Shown one piece after another: positions 36,294 to 48,945 of a stretch of DNA of 64,000 nucleotides. The notes beneath the pieces were generated by a model. That model ran no database searches and was not told where the DNA came from. It was given only the letters and a program-made list of their open reading frames with translations. Source of the DNA: Monomorium pharaonis. Taxonomy: Eukaryota > Arthropoda > Insecta > Hymenoptera > Formicidae. Where the stretch lies: assembly GCF_013373865.1 (NCBI RefSeq), contig NC_050470.1, positions 29,247,585 to 29,311,584 on the forward strand. Reading direction: 5' to 3'. The position numbers were made by a program, and so were the translations under genes. The first letter of the stretch is position 1; each line of letters starts with the position of its first letter.

Positions 36294-36367
36294 ATTGGTC
36301 ACCCGCGGAAGGTTCTCGAAGCGGGCGATTCGGTATATTAAAGGCACGGTGGCGCGCGGTGCGTCAT
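36294..36367 (+). promoter_or_regulatory. Hsc70-4 core promoter: CCAAT box, heat-shock element, TATA box
   Basis: Reverse CCAAT (ATTGG) lies at 36294-36298. A perfect three-unit heat-shock element, GAA-GG-TTC-TC-GAA, lies at 36308-36320, and a TATA box (TATATTAA) at 36334-36341. TCATTAG at 36364 fits an initiator about 30 bases beyond the TATA box. A noncoding exon then runs to about 36485 (donor GAG|GTGGGT), and the leader resumes at 37127 after TTTCAG. Confidence 0.75.
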
Positions 36368-37176
36368 TAGTTTCGTAACCAGCGCGACAGAGTGCACGAG
36401 TGCAACAAGTGTACGCGACGCGATACGCGATAAGTGTTGAGCAAATCGAATCAAATTTTCAACGTATCAGAAAAACTATTACGAGGTGGGTGCTTGTGAG
36501 TAATATCGTTCGATCTTGTGTGAGATAATTGTGTCGTCGATCCTGTGCGTCGAAAATTAACCGCGTCAGCGTTGCCGAGATTTTCATCTAGAAGTTTCGA
36601 GGACGCGTAGCACCATTTTTTTTTTCCCGACAACTTCGCTAATCGTTTCCGTTTCCCTTCGCATTTCGATCCGATGTGTTTGTTATCTTGCTAGGGTGAA
36701 AGCTCAAGAAGCTCAGATGATGCAAATAATTGTGCGAGCGATTAACTTATCGTGATATTCGAGATTTTCCGGAAAATTAGCGACACGGCAATTGACGATC
36801 GAGCTTCAAAGGTCGAGCTTTCAAAAAGCGACTGACGTGACATCGCGAGGGCGCTTAAAGTTTACTTCCTCCCGTAATCGTTTCCTCTCGCAGCAAGGTC
36901 GCTCCGCGCCGTTTCAAGATACATTTTCGCGAGGGAGATTTTCCGCAGTCGAATTACGTTGAGGAAATCCGACACGCGAAACTCAAGACGACACACATAT
37001 TTATTGCGCCGACGTTATTTTCGTGACGATCCCTCGAGAGTAATTGCGCCAATGAATCAAGCTGTTTTCTTTATTTTTTTTTTTTACTGCTCATATGTAT
37101 ACATGTACCTTGTTGTCACGTTTCAGTGATCGCCAATCGAGACTGTTGAGCGGAAGAGAAGAGAGACTGCGGAACG

Positions 37177-40100
37177 ATGTCGAAAGCACCGGCAGTCGGA
37201 ATTGACCTGGGTACCACGTACTCGTGCGTGGGTGTCTTCCAGCATGGAAAGGTCGAGATCATCGCCAATGACCAGGGTAACCGCACCACGCCGAGTTACG
37301 TGGCCTTCACCGACACCGAGAGGCTGATCGGTGATGCGGCGAAGAATCAGGTCGCCATGAATCCCAGCAACACCATCTTCGGTAAGTACAAGTCGCTTCT
37401 TGCGTTGTCCAGGCTTTTGCGTCGCAGATTCGTCCGCCAGGTGACCCGATAAGAGATCCGGATGGCTTATCTATTGCGCCGCATCTCTCTCTATTGATTT
37501 GAATGTAGTTCTCTGACGCGTTATTAAATTTTTGACTCGTCGAATTATTTTAATATTAAATTATATATCTAGCTACTGATTGACGATCTATCGATCGAAT
37601 CGATTCGGTAAATTCCCTCGGAGACGAATGAAATTTTTACTCGTTTGAGTTTCCGAAAGATTGACGAGGGAATATTCGATTGATTTACATAACAACCAAG
37701 ATTTACGATTTACAAAGCTATTTGTGCGATAACATTTGAATATTTCGCGGTTTTGTGATAAACGTCTGCGACGTGTTGGAAACCTCCGTGTTGATTTTTC
37801 TTTTAAGACGGAGAATTGTATGTTTTTCGTTTTTAAATTATTCGAGATCGATCGAACGCGAAACTTTCCGTGCTCGGAGATCGAATCGTCTCCAGTCGCG
37901 TTTTTACTTGCAACGTGACCTTGCGTGATGACGCGCATGCCTCCGTACATGTTGCATTTGTCCGTATGTATACAATGTATGTACGCAATTTCCTCCTTCC
38001 TCCTCTGACCACCGTCTATCCTTTACTTTATAGCCGGCCGTTTTCGATGTTTATACATCATAGTTTTATGTAATCCTAATTTGTGTGCCAGCTACCAATG
38101 CCGTACGTCGAATCATAAATCAAAGTGACTCAGGCGACATATTCATTGCTCAATATCGGGCTCGTTTAATTTTTTATACACTGAATAATAAATACATATA
38201 CGAGCGTATACTAAAGATAATAGTTCGTACGTTTTTAATGTTTACTTTAAAAAATATGTGAAAATAAAAGATATATATTTTTATTATAGATTCTTTAAAT
38301 ATATATACATTATATATATGTCAAAGCATATTAAGGATAATCGTTTATATATAATGCATATATTTAAAAAATGTGTAATAAAAATTTTTTTAAATGTATT
38401 TTTTCTATTATCATATATTTTTTTAAATATACATATTAAAGATATAAATAATTATCTATATTATATGTATATATATTTGGTATATGTAAACATTTTATAC
38501 ATATTGTGTTCTACATATATTATGATAATTATTTTACGAATCTTTGCACGATTAAAATTATTGCGGTAAGTAAATTGTTCCACAATTTTTACTGGCACTA
38601 AATGATCTTTGTACGAGTTGTGTTGAAATCCACTGGCAAGTATTGAACAGTTTCATTTTCCTCGGCTCGGCGATAATTCAACAATCCACAATCATTTCCT
38701 CGTCATCCGATACAATCCACAGGATCCTCTTCTTCTAAGAACAAATAACTTTTGAAGAAATAGACAACTTACAAGTCTTTTTTGTCATTTTTCTCTAAAG
38801 ACGCAAAGCGCTTAATTGGTCGTCGCTTCGACGATGCGACGGTTCAGAGCGATATGAAGCACTGGCCATTCACGGTGGTCAACGAAGGTGGCAAGCCCAA
38901 GATCGAGGTATCCTACAAGGGAGAGATGAAGACCTTCTTCCCCGAGGAGGTATCTTCCATGGTCCTAACGAAGATGAAGGAGACGGCGGAGGCTTACCTG
39001 GGCAAGACTATAACGAACGCAGTCATCACAGTACCGGCTTACTTCAATGACTCTCAGAGGCAGGCAACTAAAGATGCCGGCGCTATTGCTGGTCTGAATG
39101 TCCTCAGGATAATAAACGAGCCCACGGCCGCCGCGATAGCGTATGGTCTTGACAAGAAAGCTGCGGGTGAGAAGAATGTTCTGATCTTCGACTTAGGCGG
39201 TGGTACCTTCGACGTGTCGATCCTGACGATCGAGGACGGCATCTTTGAGGTGAAATCTACGGCCGGCGACACGCATCTCGGCGGTGAGGACTTTGACAAT
39301 CGAATGGTGAACCACTTCGTGCAGGAGTTCAAGAGGAAGTACAAAAAGGAACTGAATACCAACAAGAGAGCTCTAAGACGCTTGAGGACCGCCTGTGAGA
39401 GAGCGAAGAGAACGCTGAGCTCGTCGACGCAGGCGAGCATCGAGATCGATTCGTTGTTCGAGGGTATAGATTTCTACACGTCAATTACCAGGGCCAGGTT
39501 CGAGGAGCTTTGTGCGGATCTGTTTAGAAGCACCCTTGAACCCGTGGAGAAGGCGCTTAGAGACGCGAAGATGGACAAGGCACAGGTTCACAGTATCGTT
39601 CTAGTCGGTGGCTCGACCAGGATACCAAAGATTCAAAAGCTACTTCAAGATTTCTTCAATGGCAAGGAATTAAACAAATCTATTAATCCGGATGAGGCTG
39701 TTGCCTACGGCGCGGCAGTTCAGGCGGCGATTTTACATGGTGACAAATCCGAAGCGGTCCAAGATTTACTTCTGCTGGACGTGACACCGTTGTCATTGGG
39801 TATTGAGACCGCTGGTGGCGTCATGACCACCTTGATCAAGAGGAATACGACGATACCAACGAAACAGACCCAGACGTTTACAACGTATTCCGACAATCAA
39901 CCGGGAGTACTTATTCAAGTCTACGAGGGAGAGAGAGCGATGACGAAGGATAACAATATTCTCGGCAAATTCGAGTTGACTGGTATACCTCCGGCGCCTA
40001 GAGGGGTACCGCAAATTGAAGTCACCTTCGATATCGATGCCAACGGTAAGTTACAATGCTGCAAATATTGGTAACTTTAAATTGAGGATATCATTCTTTG

Positions 40101-40653
40101 AATGTTAATAACGTTGCAATAATTTAAATAACATTTTCTAATGCACGTTTCTGTATTTTATCTTGTAGGCATATTGAACGTTTCTGCGATCGAGAAATCT
40201 ACAGGTAAAGAGAACAAGATTACAATTACCAACGACAAAGGTCGCTTGTCGAAAGAGGATATAGAGAGGATGGTGAACGAAGCTGAGCAGTATCGATCGG
40301 AAGATGAGCAACAGCGAGAGAGGATTTCCGCCAAGAATTCCCTCGAGTCTTATTGCTTCAACATGAAGAGCACAATAGAAGACGACAAAGTCAAAGATAA
40401 GATTGATGCGTCTGACAAGGAAAAGGTTCTTTCCAAGTGCAACGAGATCATCTCTTGGTTAGATGCTAATCAGTTGGCGGAGAAGGAAGAGTTCGTCGAC
40501 AAGCAGAAGGAACTGGAAGCAATTTGCAATCCTATCGTCACGAAACTCTATCAAAGTGGTGGAGCACCTGGTGGTTTCCCTGGTGCTGGCGGACCAGGAC
40601 CCAATCCTGGTTCCGGTGGTGCTGGCGGACCAACCATCGAGGAAGTCGACTAA
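37177..40653 (+). CDS. Hsc70-4: Cytosolic heat shock cognate 70 kDa protein (Hsc70-4)
   Basis: Three coding exons, 37177-37381, 38801-40045 and 40169-40653, join in phase to 644 residues. The three Hsp70 signatures are present: IDLGTTYS (9-16), IFDLGGGTFDVSIL (197-210) and LVGGSTRIPK starting at 336. The protein ends in GGPTIEEVD, the EEVD tail that marks nuclear-cytosolic members and binds TPR co-chaperones. It is an ATP-dependent chaperone that folds new proteins and handles stress-damaged ones. A noncoding first exon with a 0.64-kb leader intron precedes the ATG. The presence of introns fits a cognate gene, yet the promoter has a perfect heat-shock element, so inducible expression is likely. 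Intron 1 of the coding region (37382-38800) is AT-rich and carries no other gene. The C-terminal GGAPGGFPGAGG linker is a normal low-complexity feature. Confidence 0.97.
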
Positions 40654-41314
40654 ATTAAATCGAACGATTGTTTTTTCTTACTACTTCAACGATATTAAAT
40701 TTCATTTCATTTTGTTTTATTCAAGAGCACGTATTATCAGCTTTGACATACTCATTTAAAGTCACTCTTTGTAAAAATAAGATGTTTTTATTTTATGAAG
40801 ATTTTATGAACTGTATGTGATGTTATTGTAGTGTATTATATTGTATAAAAGATAAGTTTGTTACAACAAATATTTATTAAAATTTAATATTAGTTTAAAA
40901 AATATTGTTTTTTTATCTCAATTATAATTAGAATCGTAACTAAAATATCATGTAAGGCGAATATATTTTTGAGACTCTTAAGAAAGCTTTCTGTTTTTGT
41001 CGAAAAAATAGGTCATATTTTGTATTATAATTTTTTGTACAAAAACTTTAATAGTTTAATAGATTTTCATATTTTACATATATTTTTTCTCTTACTATAA
41101 ATGTTTAAATTTAAAACTCTGGAAATTGAAAGAAACCAAAAAAAATGTTTGAAAAAAAATGTCTCTATGGTGTGTTGCAACTTTTTTCCAAATATTCTAA
41201 AAAAAAGATTCTTGAATTACATGAATGTACGCAAAGTAGGCTCGACATTGCGGTGCATGACTTGTTCAAAAATTTATAGATTAGTGTCGTTTTCAATTCT
41301 GCATGTAAAAATAT
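40654..41314. other. Hsc70-4 3' untranslated region and AT-rich spacer
   Basis: AT-rich sequence with no coding exon recognised. Candidate polyadenylation signal ATTAAA lies near 40875. Confidence 0.5.
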
Positions 41315-41665
41315 TGTAAAATGGTAACACGTGCATGTCGAGTTGAACGTAAGGCGTGACATCACATTTTTACCAATATTAAAAATTAATTGAAAAGTTT
41401 CATTAATATCATTACAAAGAAGCAACTTACAAATTAGAGAAAGGAATTTTATTTAAAAAAATTGTATATATATAAATATGTATCATTATATTTTGCTAAA
41501 ATTAAAAAATGTATAATTTTAATTGATAAAAGTGGTATTGAAACACAAGATCTTTATCAAGATGCGTTTTTCACAATAATACATATGTATATTTGAAAAA
41601 ACAAGCTTTTGAAGTAGAAAATATGTAAGCTGGCAAAGGAAACTCTACTTAAAAAGTAATCAAAT
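41315..41665 (+). repeat. Dispersed repeat, copy 1
   Basis: Shares an ordered series of blocks with 49705-50095: ATATT-TGTAAAAT, ACACGTGCAT, GACATCACATTT, AACTTACAAATTAG, TTATATTTT, TTAATT-ATAAAAG, GAAAAAACAAG and GTAGAAAA. The two copies are in the same orientation, diverged, and about 8.4 kb apart. No coding capacity or recognisable family. Confidence 0.6.
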
Positions 41666-41701
41666 ATATATTAAGTTTTAGTGTATAGTATATGGTGTAT
41701 A

Positions 41702-41896
41702 CACGGAAAAAAATGTAATATTCAATAAGATATGTATAGTTGCGGACTGCAAACTATAGATGTACTCAATACAATAATATATGCTATTGCAGTATCAACA
41801 TTGTACTTGCATTAACAGCAAATATTATTGTATTGAGTATTACCTGTATTTGGCATCCCGCAACTACATATTATTGGTTATATTACTTTTTTTCTG
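41702..41896. mobile_element. 195-bp palindromic MITE with TA target duplication
   Basis: The whole element folds on itself. The inner core TACTCAATACAATAATAT (41763-41780) pairs perfectly with 41822-41839. Outer blocks AAAAAAATGTAATAT, ATATGTA-TAGTTGCGG and TGC-AAA pair with ATATTACTTTTTTT, CCGCAACTACATAT and GCA on the other side. The dinucleotide TA lies at 41700-41701 and 41897-41898. TA duplication with inverted ends CA(C)GGAAAAAAA/CAGAAAAAAA is typical of Tc1/mariner-type nonautonomous elements. It lies 60 bases beyond the stop codon of the gustatory receptor gene. Confidence 0.8.
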
Positions 41897-41956
41897 TAGT
41901 GTGTGGTGGTATATCTTACCACAATCTCTTTATTACAATAATTTTTTTTAGCAATT

Positions 41957-43458
41957 TCAATTTAATTGCATATTTGAATTATCGGGTCGATAAAATTGAA
42001 CGAGGATTATTAGATAAGTAGTGATCGCTCCGACAAACTGAAAAATAAGTTTACTTTATTTGATATTATATCTGAAGTTAATCCTACATACATTATAATG
42101 AAGTAAATAAATTGTCTACTCACACCACTGAGTAGAGCGTTGTTCATTTCGAAGAAATCGTAGGCCGTAAATGCTACTCGATGTTGTTGCAGCTGAATTG
42201 AAAAATCGTTAATTTCATTTCTGACACAGTCTCGGTCCAGGTTTTTGCGCAAGAGATTCTCCATGACTACGTAGTTCAGGTTATAATTGCTGCTCCGATT
42301 AGAATTTTGCTCGCCGTCCGGGCCTTCCAGTGACGGCCGCACCTCTAGATTTAATTGATTTCTCGAACCGTTTACCTTACCGAGATTCGTAGGCTTGCAA
42401 TTAAGTACAATCATATATATCAGTATCCCGGTCCTGTCGGATTCTTGACGCGTGCGTGTGCAAATCCAGCACATTAGACCAAATTGTGCAGCATACAGAA
42501 TCCAAAGGATGTTATTTATTAGTATGAACCCGTAATTTTTCTCCACGACACTCATGTAGATCCTGAAAAGTGTAGCTACGACCATGGTGAAGCAGTTCGC
42601 CGAACAGAGAAGAAGATGAATGCCGTGAATGTTGTTTATCATGGTGACGAGATCGCAAATACCTGTATAATAATAAATTTTATGATTTGACATTACGTCT
42701 CTAATAATATTGCAATCTCATCTATTAAATTACAATATAACAGATAATAATTTGCAGAAGTACCTACCGGTGTGCAATTCTCTGATGCGTCTGATCTTGA
42801 GCGCGATCCATGGCGCACCATATATCTCATCCAATTGACCGATCAGTCCATTTATCGTTTGGAATCTGTGATACAGCACATAGACGATGACGTCGAAGAC
42901 AAAGCTGTTGATCAATGACTGAGCTATCGTGTAGTAGAGCAGCAAGTCGGACGCAAAGATGTCCTCGGGATGTATAAAATAATAATACAGAGAGTGCACG
43001 GTCAGGGACATAGGACCGCATGCGAACGTCGCGAGAATCGCTATTGCTTCTACGTTTTTTATAGGTCGGTCACTCATGGGGGTTTCCCTCCTGATCTTCT
43101 GATCCAGCTCCTTCATTCTGTCCATCAGCTCCGGCCACTTGCCGTACTGGCCGATTCCATGATAAACATAATAATATGCCGATGTGTAGCACATCACCTT
43201 GTTCATGTAGTACATGATCTTGAATATGTCGCTCTTGAAGACGCTACCGAAAGTAAAGAAGTCTATCGCGCCGTATACCACGATAACGGAGCACACGACC
43301 AGGTGAATGATACGTAGGATTAGCGTAACAGTCTTGGGACACTTTCGCGGACGTGCCACGCCGACACCCAGGAGCCAAGAGGTGTACGATATTGGACGTA
43401 AGCTGTGCTCTATCGAGGGCGAGTTGTCTTCCATTTGTACCTGGGTGTCCGCTTCCAT
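41957..43458 (-). CDS. Gustatory receptor
   Basis: Three exons on the minus strand, 43458-42768, 42662-42124 and 42037-41957, join in phase to 436 residues. The short last exon encodes FVGAITTYLIILVQF, the TYhhhhhQF motif that defines insect gustatory receptors, preceded by FEMNNALLSG at the end of exon 2. About seven hydrophobic segments can be seen. The gene encodes a ligand-gated receptor channel subunit of chemosensory neurons. Orthology to a numbered Gr cannot be called by eye. An insertion-like hydrophilic stretch in the loop (NGSRNQLNLEVRPSLEG) is notable. The gene appears intact, and its stop codon lies only about 60 bases from the MITE. Confidence 0.93.
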
Positions 43459-46400
43459 TCTTGCCTCGTATTTTCTGGCAAACGAGTATGGCTGCTGATC
43501 ACATTGAAGCTCTTTGCGACACAGAATATTTTGGAGAATGAACAGTGAAGTTTCTCTGGAAGCAAAACACTCTGACGAGCGTCGTGAGTTTTCCTCGGTG
43601 TTTCACGTGGAACAAAGAACGACGTATTACTACTGCAACATTAACGAAGTTCAGATTGCATGCCATCAGATGCCCTTCACAAGCAGTAACACGGTTTTAG
43701 TAAATTAAATGGTTATCTCCACCGGGCGAAGAGAGAGGAACAACTTGTGTATTAATAATGCACAAAGTTTTTGTATAATGGAAATCTTGCGTTGATTTTT
43801 GGGGGGAGTTTCTTCTGCTCGTCCTCGGCAGATGTAAGTTAATCTGAGAAAAAATAATCACCCATCTACGTGTGTGCTTATATGCGAAAAACGAGCTTTA
43901 TTTGGCCCAACGACTATATTACAATCTTATGATACAGTAAACATTTAAAACCGGGATAAAACAATAACGTTGTACATCGACTTTTGTAAATCAGGCGGCA
44001 AGTCGAGTATTGAGTATCTCGGAGAAATGCGGGCTGTGTTATGTGATACAGGTTCATATCTTCTCTCCCATCGTCTGCCTTATAATGATAATAGATCGAT
44101 CGACCGCGAACGAGCCTAATTACCAGGTGCGATCGTTGTCGAACACAATACGTATAAGATACAATCTTACTTCTGTGTCATGTGTACATGAATTTTGCGT
44201 GTAAGTACGTATGTATGCCTATGCAGCGTTCACGCTATGCAATATTTAAAAATATCCCTCAACGCTTTCTGTTTTTATCCTTTCTTCTCTCATTTATTAT
44301 TTACTCGGAAACGGCAGCAATTATCCGAACACGAGAGAATGTTGATATACGTTTTGCCATAATAATAGATTTACGCCTCCCTGACGTGGCTGCGATTCTC
44401 TGCAAATCTTTATTATGTGTGACCGCATGTATATATGGTATACAACGTCCTTTAATGATTTTATATTATTACGTTTTATATTTTACGTGAATAGTGGCCG
44501 AAGATTGTATTCGGAAGGCTTGTGACACAACGTCGAAATGCGTTGATTGATTAATGTAATGTAACTAACTTACGATTAACGTCTGCAAAATTGTGAAATA
44601 TGCGGTGAACGCAATGAAAAAGACTTTACAGTTTTCTCGAGTCACCATTCAAATATTTAGATATCGTCAGATTGGTTTAATATATATTGTACGCGGAAAT
44701 TAATTTAATCAATTTTCAAGTAATAATTAACAAAATAAAACACTAATCGAGTTCCTTGCCTCGTTTGTATGACGGTCGTCATAAACGTCATAAACTGTAC
44801 AAAGAGATGTGATGGTGATTTCATTGCAACAACAAATTTACTACAGTATATTGTAATATCTACATATAGATATTTTGTCTAAAGGTATAAAAGGTATCGT
44901 TATGTTTTTGGTCATGCCTAAAATAAGTCAAATGACTGCGTTTAGAAGTAAAAAAAAAGATATGACCAATATTACGTGTTATTCCAATTAACAAAGCGAA
45001 GTAACTGCAATAGCAGCAACGCGGCGTAATTCTCATACTTTTTATAATCGTCTTATTAAATTTGGATAAATTATATCTTCGTATCACTTTATGTAAGGAT
45101 ATTGAAGAATATTTAGCCTCGATCCACTCGAGATTGTCCTTTCAGAGAGCTTTCCTATCGTGATTGTTTAATGAGAAGTTTAGATTACAAAGTTACGATG
45201 CGATGATCACGTCCGATCGAAATCGAACGGACTAGTGCCTTAGGATCTGTTGATATGTAATCTCACACTCTGACGAACAATTTCACAAGCTCGCGTATGA
45301 GTCTACATGCAATTTGATTTAAACAGACGTATGACGATTACTTGTAATTATTCAACAGATATATTATCATCGAAATGAGAGACTCGATCGAAATCTTTAC
45401 GTAATAATGCAATTTATCTTGATGAACTTTAATAATCCTTATTGCACATACAATGAATGAAGTACGATTTTATTCATATTATGAGAATTATAAAAAAAGA
45501 ATTTACGATGCATTTTTATAGTAATATTGTCAAGCGAATCAATGCTTTTACCATATGATTTCTGATATGTAATTATACATATCTTAATATTTAAATTATA
45601 CGAATTATGAAAGCAATTTTAATGAAAATATAACCGATCGGATTCTTGTTATGAAGTGAATGACATTATTCATATTTCTGGCATAATTGATTTCTAAAAA
45701 CAGCCTTCACTGAGCTCCGTAAGATTATTTGTACAAATAAAAATTTTATACCAAAGAGATTTATTTATTTAGCGAATATTTATTTTTAGCGATTTCTCAG
45801 TTCAGTTATTTCAGAGCATTAAAACACTTTTCTTCCTCAGTTTATTTTGAAATCTTTTGTCATTAACTTTGAATCCTTGCACATTGAGCGTTTTTTCTCT
45901 TATATACATAGATATAAGCATTTCCGATATTTTCGTCTGTATCTATCAAGCATCCAAAAAAATTCGTTATTCTATCATTGCACCGATTGCTTACTTAATT
46001 ATGTCATTAAATCTTTCTCTTTTTTCCTGCATTCGTAAATTCTTATCTGTGCAAGTATCGAGTAAAAATATGTTATGTCGCCACCTTCTAATTCGTTAAG
46101 TACACTTGTGCTCAAGTACATTCATCCAGAAAGTGCCTTTGTATCTGCATTAATACTTTGTCCGTATTATAAAGTCAGGTGTAAAGTATCGATTTCTAAT
46201 ATTACACGCTAGAAAGGAAGAAAAAGGGAATAAATTAAAAATTCCATAATTACATGCAAATTATAAAATAGATTAAAATGGGTTAAATATATATTAACGA
46301 TATTATTTTGAATGTCTGCTTATATGTAAACTATATAATTTTTTAAAGTAATGAAATAAAATATTGTAGAAAATAGAAAGAGTAAATATGCATATTAACG

Positions 46401-47761
46401 GAATCCGCATCAATGACTTTGATTTAGACATGTATTATCAAGAATATCTTTCTGAATAATCTTTAAAAAGTTTTTTTAGCCATCGCTCATTGTTAAATGT
46501 TAAATTGCTATCTCTTAAAAAGTTATAATAAAAATAGTTTTATGAACAAGTTCTCTGCTTTAATTAAAAACGTAAATTTTCAAGTTTTAAATATTCTAAC
46601 AATATAATAACAATTGATTCGAAATATTATATAGTTTGTATAGCAGAGAATATATAGTTGTGATTCAAAATTTATACTTAAAAAATTTTTTTTATTGAAT
46701 TAGAATTTAAATCTAATATTTCTTTAAAATACACACTATAGTTGTGAATTATATACGGCTACGACGTTGTTGTCTAAATTTCTTACATAAATAATCGAAA
46801 TCCAATTCAGATCCTTATTAATATAAACAAAATAATAAACCTTCCGGCACTTAACACACAATTACATAATGAGCAAACACACCATATAGCAGAATATTAA
46901 TTTTGTTACAGTATTTTAAAAGTAGGATTATATTTCTTCTAGGTTTAAAATATAATTCAATTAGCGGACGAAAACTTAAAGAACTAACGTTCCGCTGAAT
47001 TCGGCCCAGTTGTTTCAGCAAGCGAAAGCTGTAGGTTATATTTGTATTATATATAGTGCGAAGCGAGGTCTACGATTGAGATTTAAATGATAAAAATTTC
47101 GTTTCATTTATGAAACATTTTTTAAATAACTTTTTAACAGATAATAAGTGACGATTAACATTTTTTTTAAGATTATTCAGAGACATGTCGAGGTTATCGA
47201 TGCAGGCTCTCTTAATATGCATATGTATATTATCAGAAAGAAATAGAATCATTAAAATATTCATGGATAAAATAATTATGAAAATAGTAAAGCAATGTAA
47301 TACTGTAAGAGTGAGATAAGAGGAAATCTTGATTAATTCAAATCTCACAATCAGTTTTACTCACATTAGTTTTGCTAATAATTTTTAATTAGAAATACAG
47401 ATAAAAAGGAAGAGAAAGACAGAAAGTTAAATTATAAAATTACAAATCGCGATATTTCGTTTTCCTAATTGTCGTTTGGATAAAGGTTACTTTTTCCTTT
47501 ACTAGTTATGCGAATGATTTTTATGCGTTGTTACCAGCTGACTTTTTAATGCGGTCAAAAAACGCTTTTATCTTATTCTCAATATTTATGCATTCATCTC
47601 TATTGATAGAGTTTCGTATTTCGTTCGCAAGTTATGTGTCTCCGCGTCTTTTATGTACGCGCTTCCATCTTGATGCCGTTGCAGTTGGTTCTTGCAAATA
47701 CAATAAAAAGGTCGTTAATAAATTGGGAGTCCATCGACTTCGTCGTTATACTTGACAAAGA
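43459..47761. other. Long AT-rich spacer
   Basis: About 4.3 kb with no exon I can support on either strand. The first 300 bases probably include the leader of the gustatory receptor. The rest may be intergenic or a long 3' untranslated region of the membrane-protein gene to the right. The open frames here are short and AT-composed. Confidence 0.5.
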
Positions 47762-47905
47762 CTATACTTGAAAAATGTCATCGGAAGCCCGTGGTGCAAC
47801 GCCCGTGCCAAAAATGGTTGTTGGCGTTGCCATAGGCGCGGTGTCGCCCATTCGGGTTGTGCTTTCATTGGAAATGGTTATCGCCGTTGTTAACGACGTC
47901 GTCGC

Positions 47906-47940
<35 letters not shown>

Positions 47941-47955
47941 ACGTCGTCGTCGTCG

Positions 47956-47987
<32 letters not shown>

Positions 47988-48043
47988 ATCATCGTTATAG
48001 TTGTCGGGATGGCATCCGAAATGTCTGATTTTGTCGGTACCTG
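47762..48043 (-). CDS. Possible alternative last exon of the neighbouring membrane protein, Thr/Ala-rich
   Basis: A 282-base exon (94 codons including the TAG at 47764-47762) follows acceptor TTTGTAG at 48044. A donor, GAT|GTAAGG, inside the last exon of the gene at 48946 (exon part then 49235-48979) joins it in phase. That would give ...FYND followed by QVPTKSDISDAIPTT, a long Thr run, Ala and Thr runs, and an ordinary-looking tail ending ASDDIFQV. The runs come from a (GTC)n/(GCC)n tract at about 47896-47993. NAGNAG at the acceptor (TAGCAG) would allow a Gln to be lost. The in-phase join is suggestive but the exon has no homology support. Confidence 0.45.
47896..47993 (+). repeat. (GTC)n/(GCC)n trinucleotide tract
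   Basis: About 32 triplets, mostly GTC with GCC and ATC interruptions. It can be read as Asp, Val/Arg or Thr runs in different frames. The Thr frame on the minus strand is the one that joins in phase to the upstream gene. Confidence 0.9.
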
Positions 48044-48945
48044 CTACAAATATAATTAACTTTAGCCTATATAACATGATTGCAGTTTTTCGTGTGCTTT
48101 ATATTAATTATTACGTACAAACGTATATTTTTACGTTTTTTTCGTGTCTTTCAATGTAACCGATTTTTTTTTCCAAGAACATTTCTATATGCAGTAAATT
48201 TAAGTAACACGCACAAGCAAAGAGAAATGTTATTTTTTAATAAAAATAGATTTTGATGCCTAATAATAATTTTTTTGTGTGAATTTAACAATGTTCAGTT
48301 TATGCAAAATTGCACACGTGTTTTTGTCTTAAATACATTTAAAATTAAATTTAATAGCAGAAAGGACATTGGTAAAAAATATATAGGCTCAAATATATAG
48401 GCTTTATTTATCAATGAAATCTGATAGAAATTAAACATTATGTAAAGGGTAACAGAAAATATATTAGCATTTCCCGAAAAGGGGTGGCAGAATTTGAGAA
48501 ATCAAACTCTAAACCCTTTTTCAGCATTTTAGCTTGTTTTGTGTACCAGGATAATTTTTTTATCATGTAAACTATTCATTGACCTTTCGCAGCATTTAAT
48601 GCAATGGCCACAAACTGTATTTAATATCATAACCTCATAGAGGCGATTTTATTCTTAATATCAATATAATTCATCTTTTTATCATTCTCACTTTCAACGA
48701 CTCTAAATATGCTAAGATTATTTCGAAAAATGTTAATAGATTTTCTATTACCTCATCACATAAGGTTTAATTTTTATTAGATTTTATTGATGGGCTTAAT
48801 TTGGTAAATGTCCTTTAATTGTGCCGTAACATGGACCTCCGGGAATTCAAGTCTTAAATGTTTGACAATAATAGCGTTTTTTCTCGATATTTTTCTCGCT
48901 CTTGATATTCAAATCATTACTGATGATGATAGACGATGACAGATG
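48044..48945. other. Intron or spacer between alternative last exons
   Basis: AT-rich. It contains the GGAAAAAG/CCCTTTTT-like short palindromic words near 48475-48525 (CGAAAAGGGGTGG and AACCCTTTTTCAG). No coding sequence recognised. Confidence 0.4.

Noticed and set aside
38258..38569. Plus-strand 103-codon frame in the Hsc70-4 intron
   Set aside because: Tyr/Ile/Lys-rich peptide from AT-rich DNA, with no conservation signal.
39054..39440. Minus-strand 128-codon frame
   Set aside because: Antisense shadow of the Hsc70-4 main exon.
47865..48077. Minus-strand frame with a poly-Asp run
   Set aside because: Wrong frame of the triplet tract. Only the Thr frame joins in phase to a neighbouring exon.
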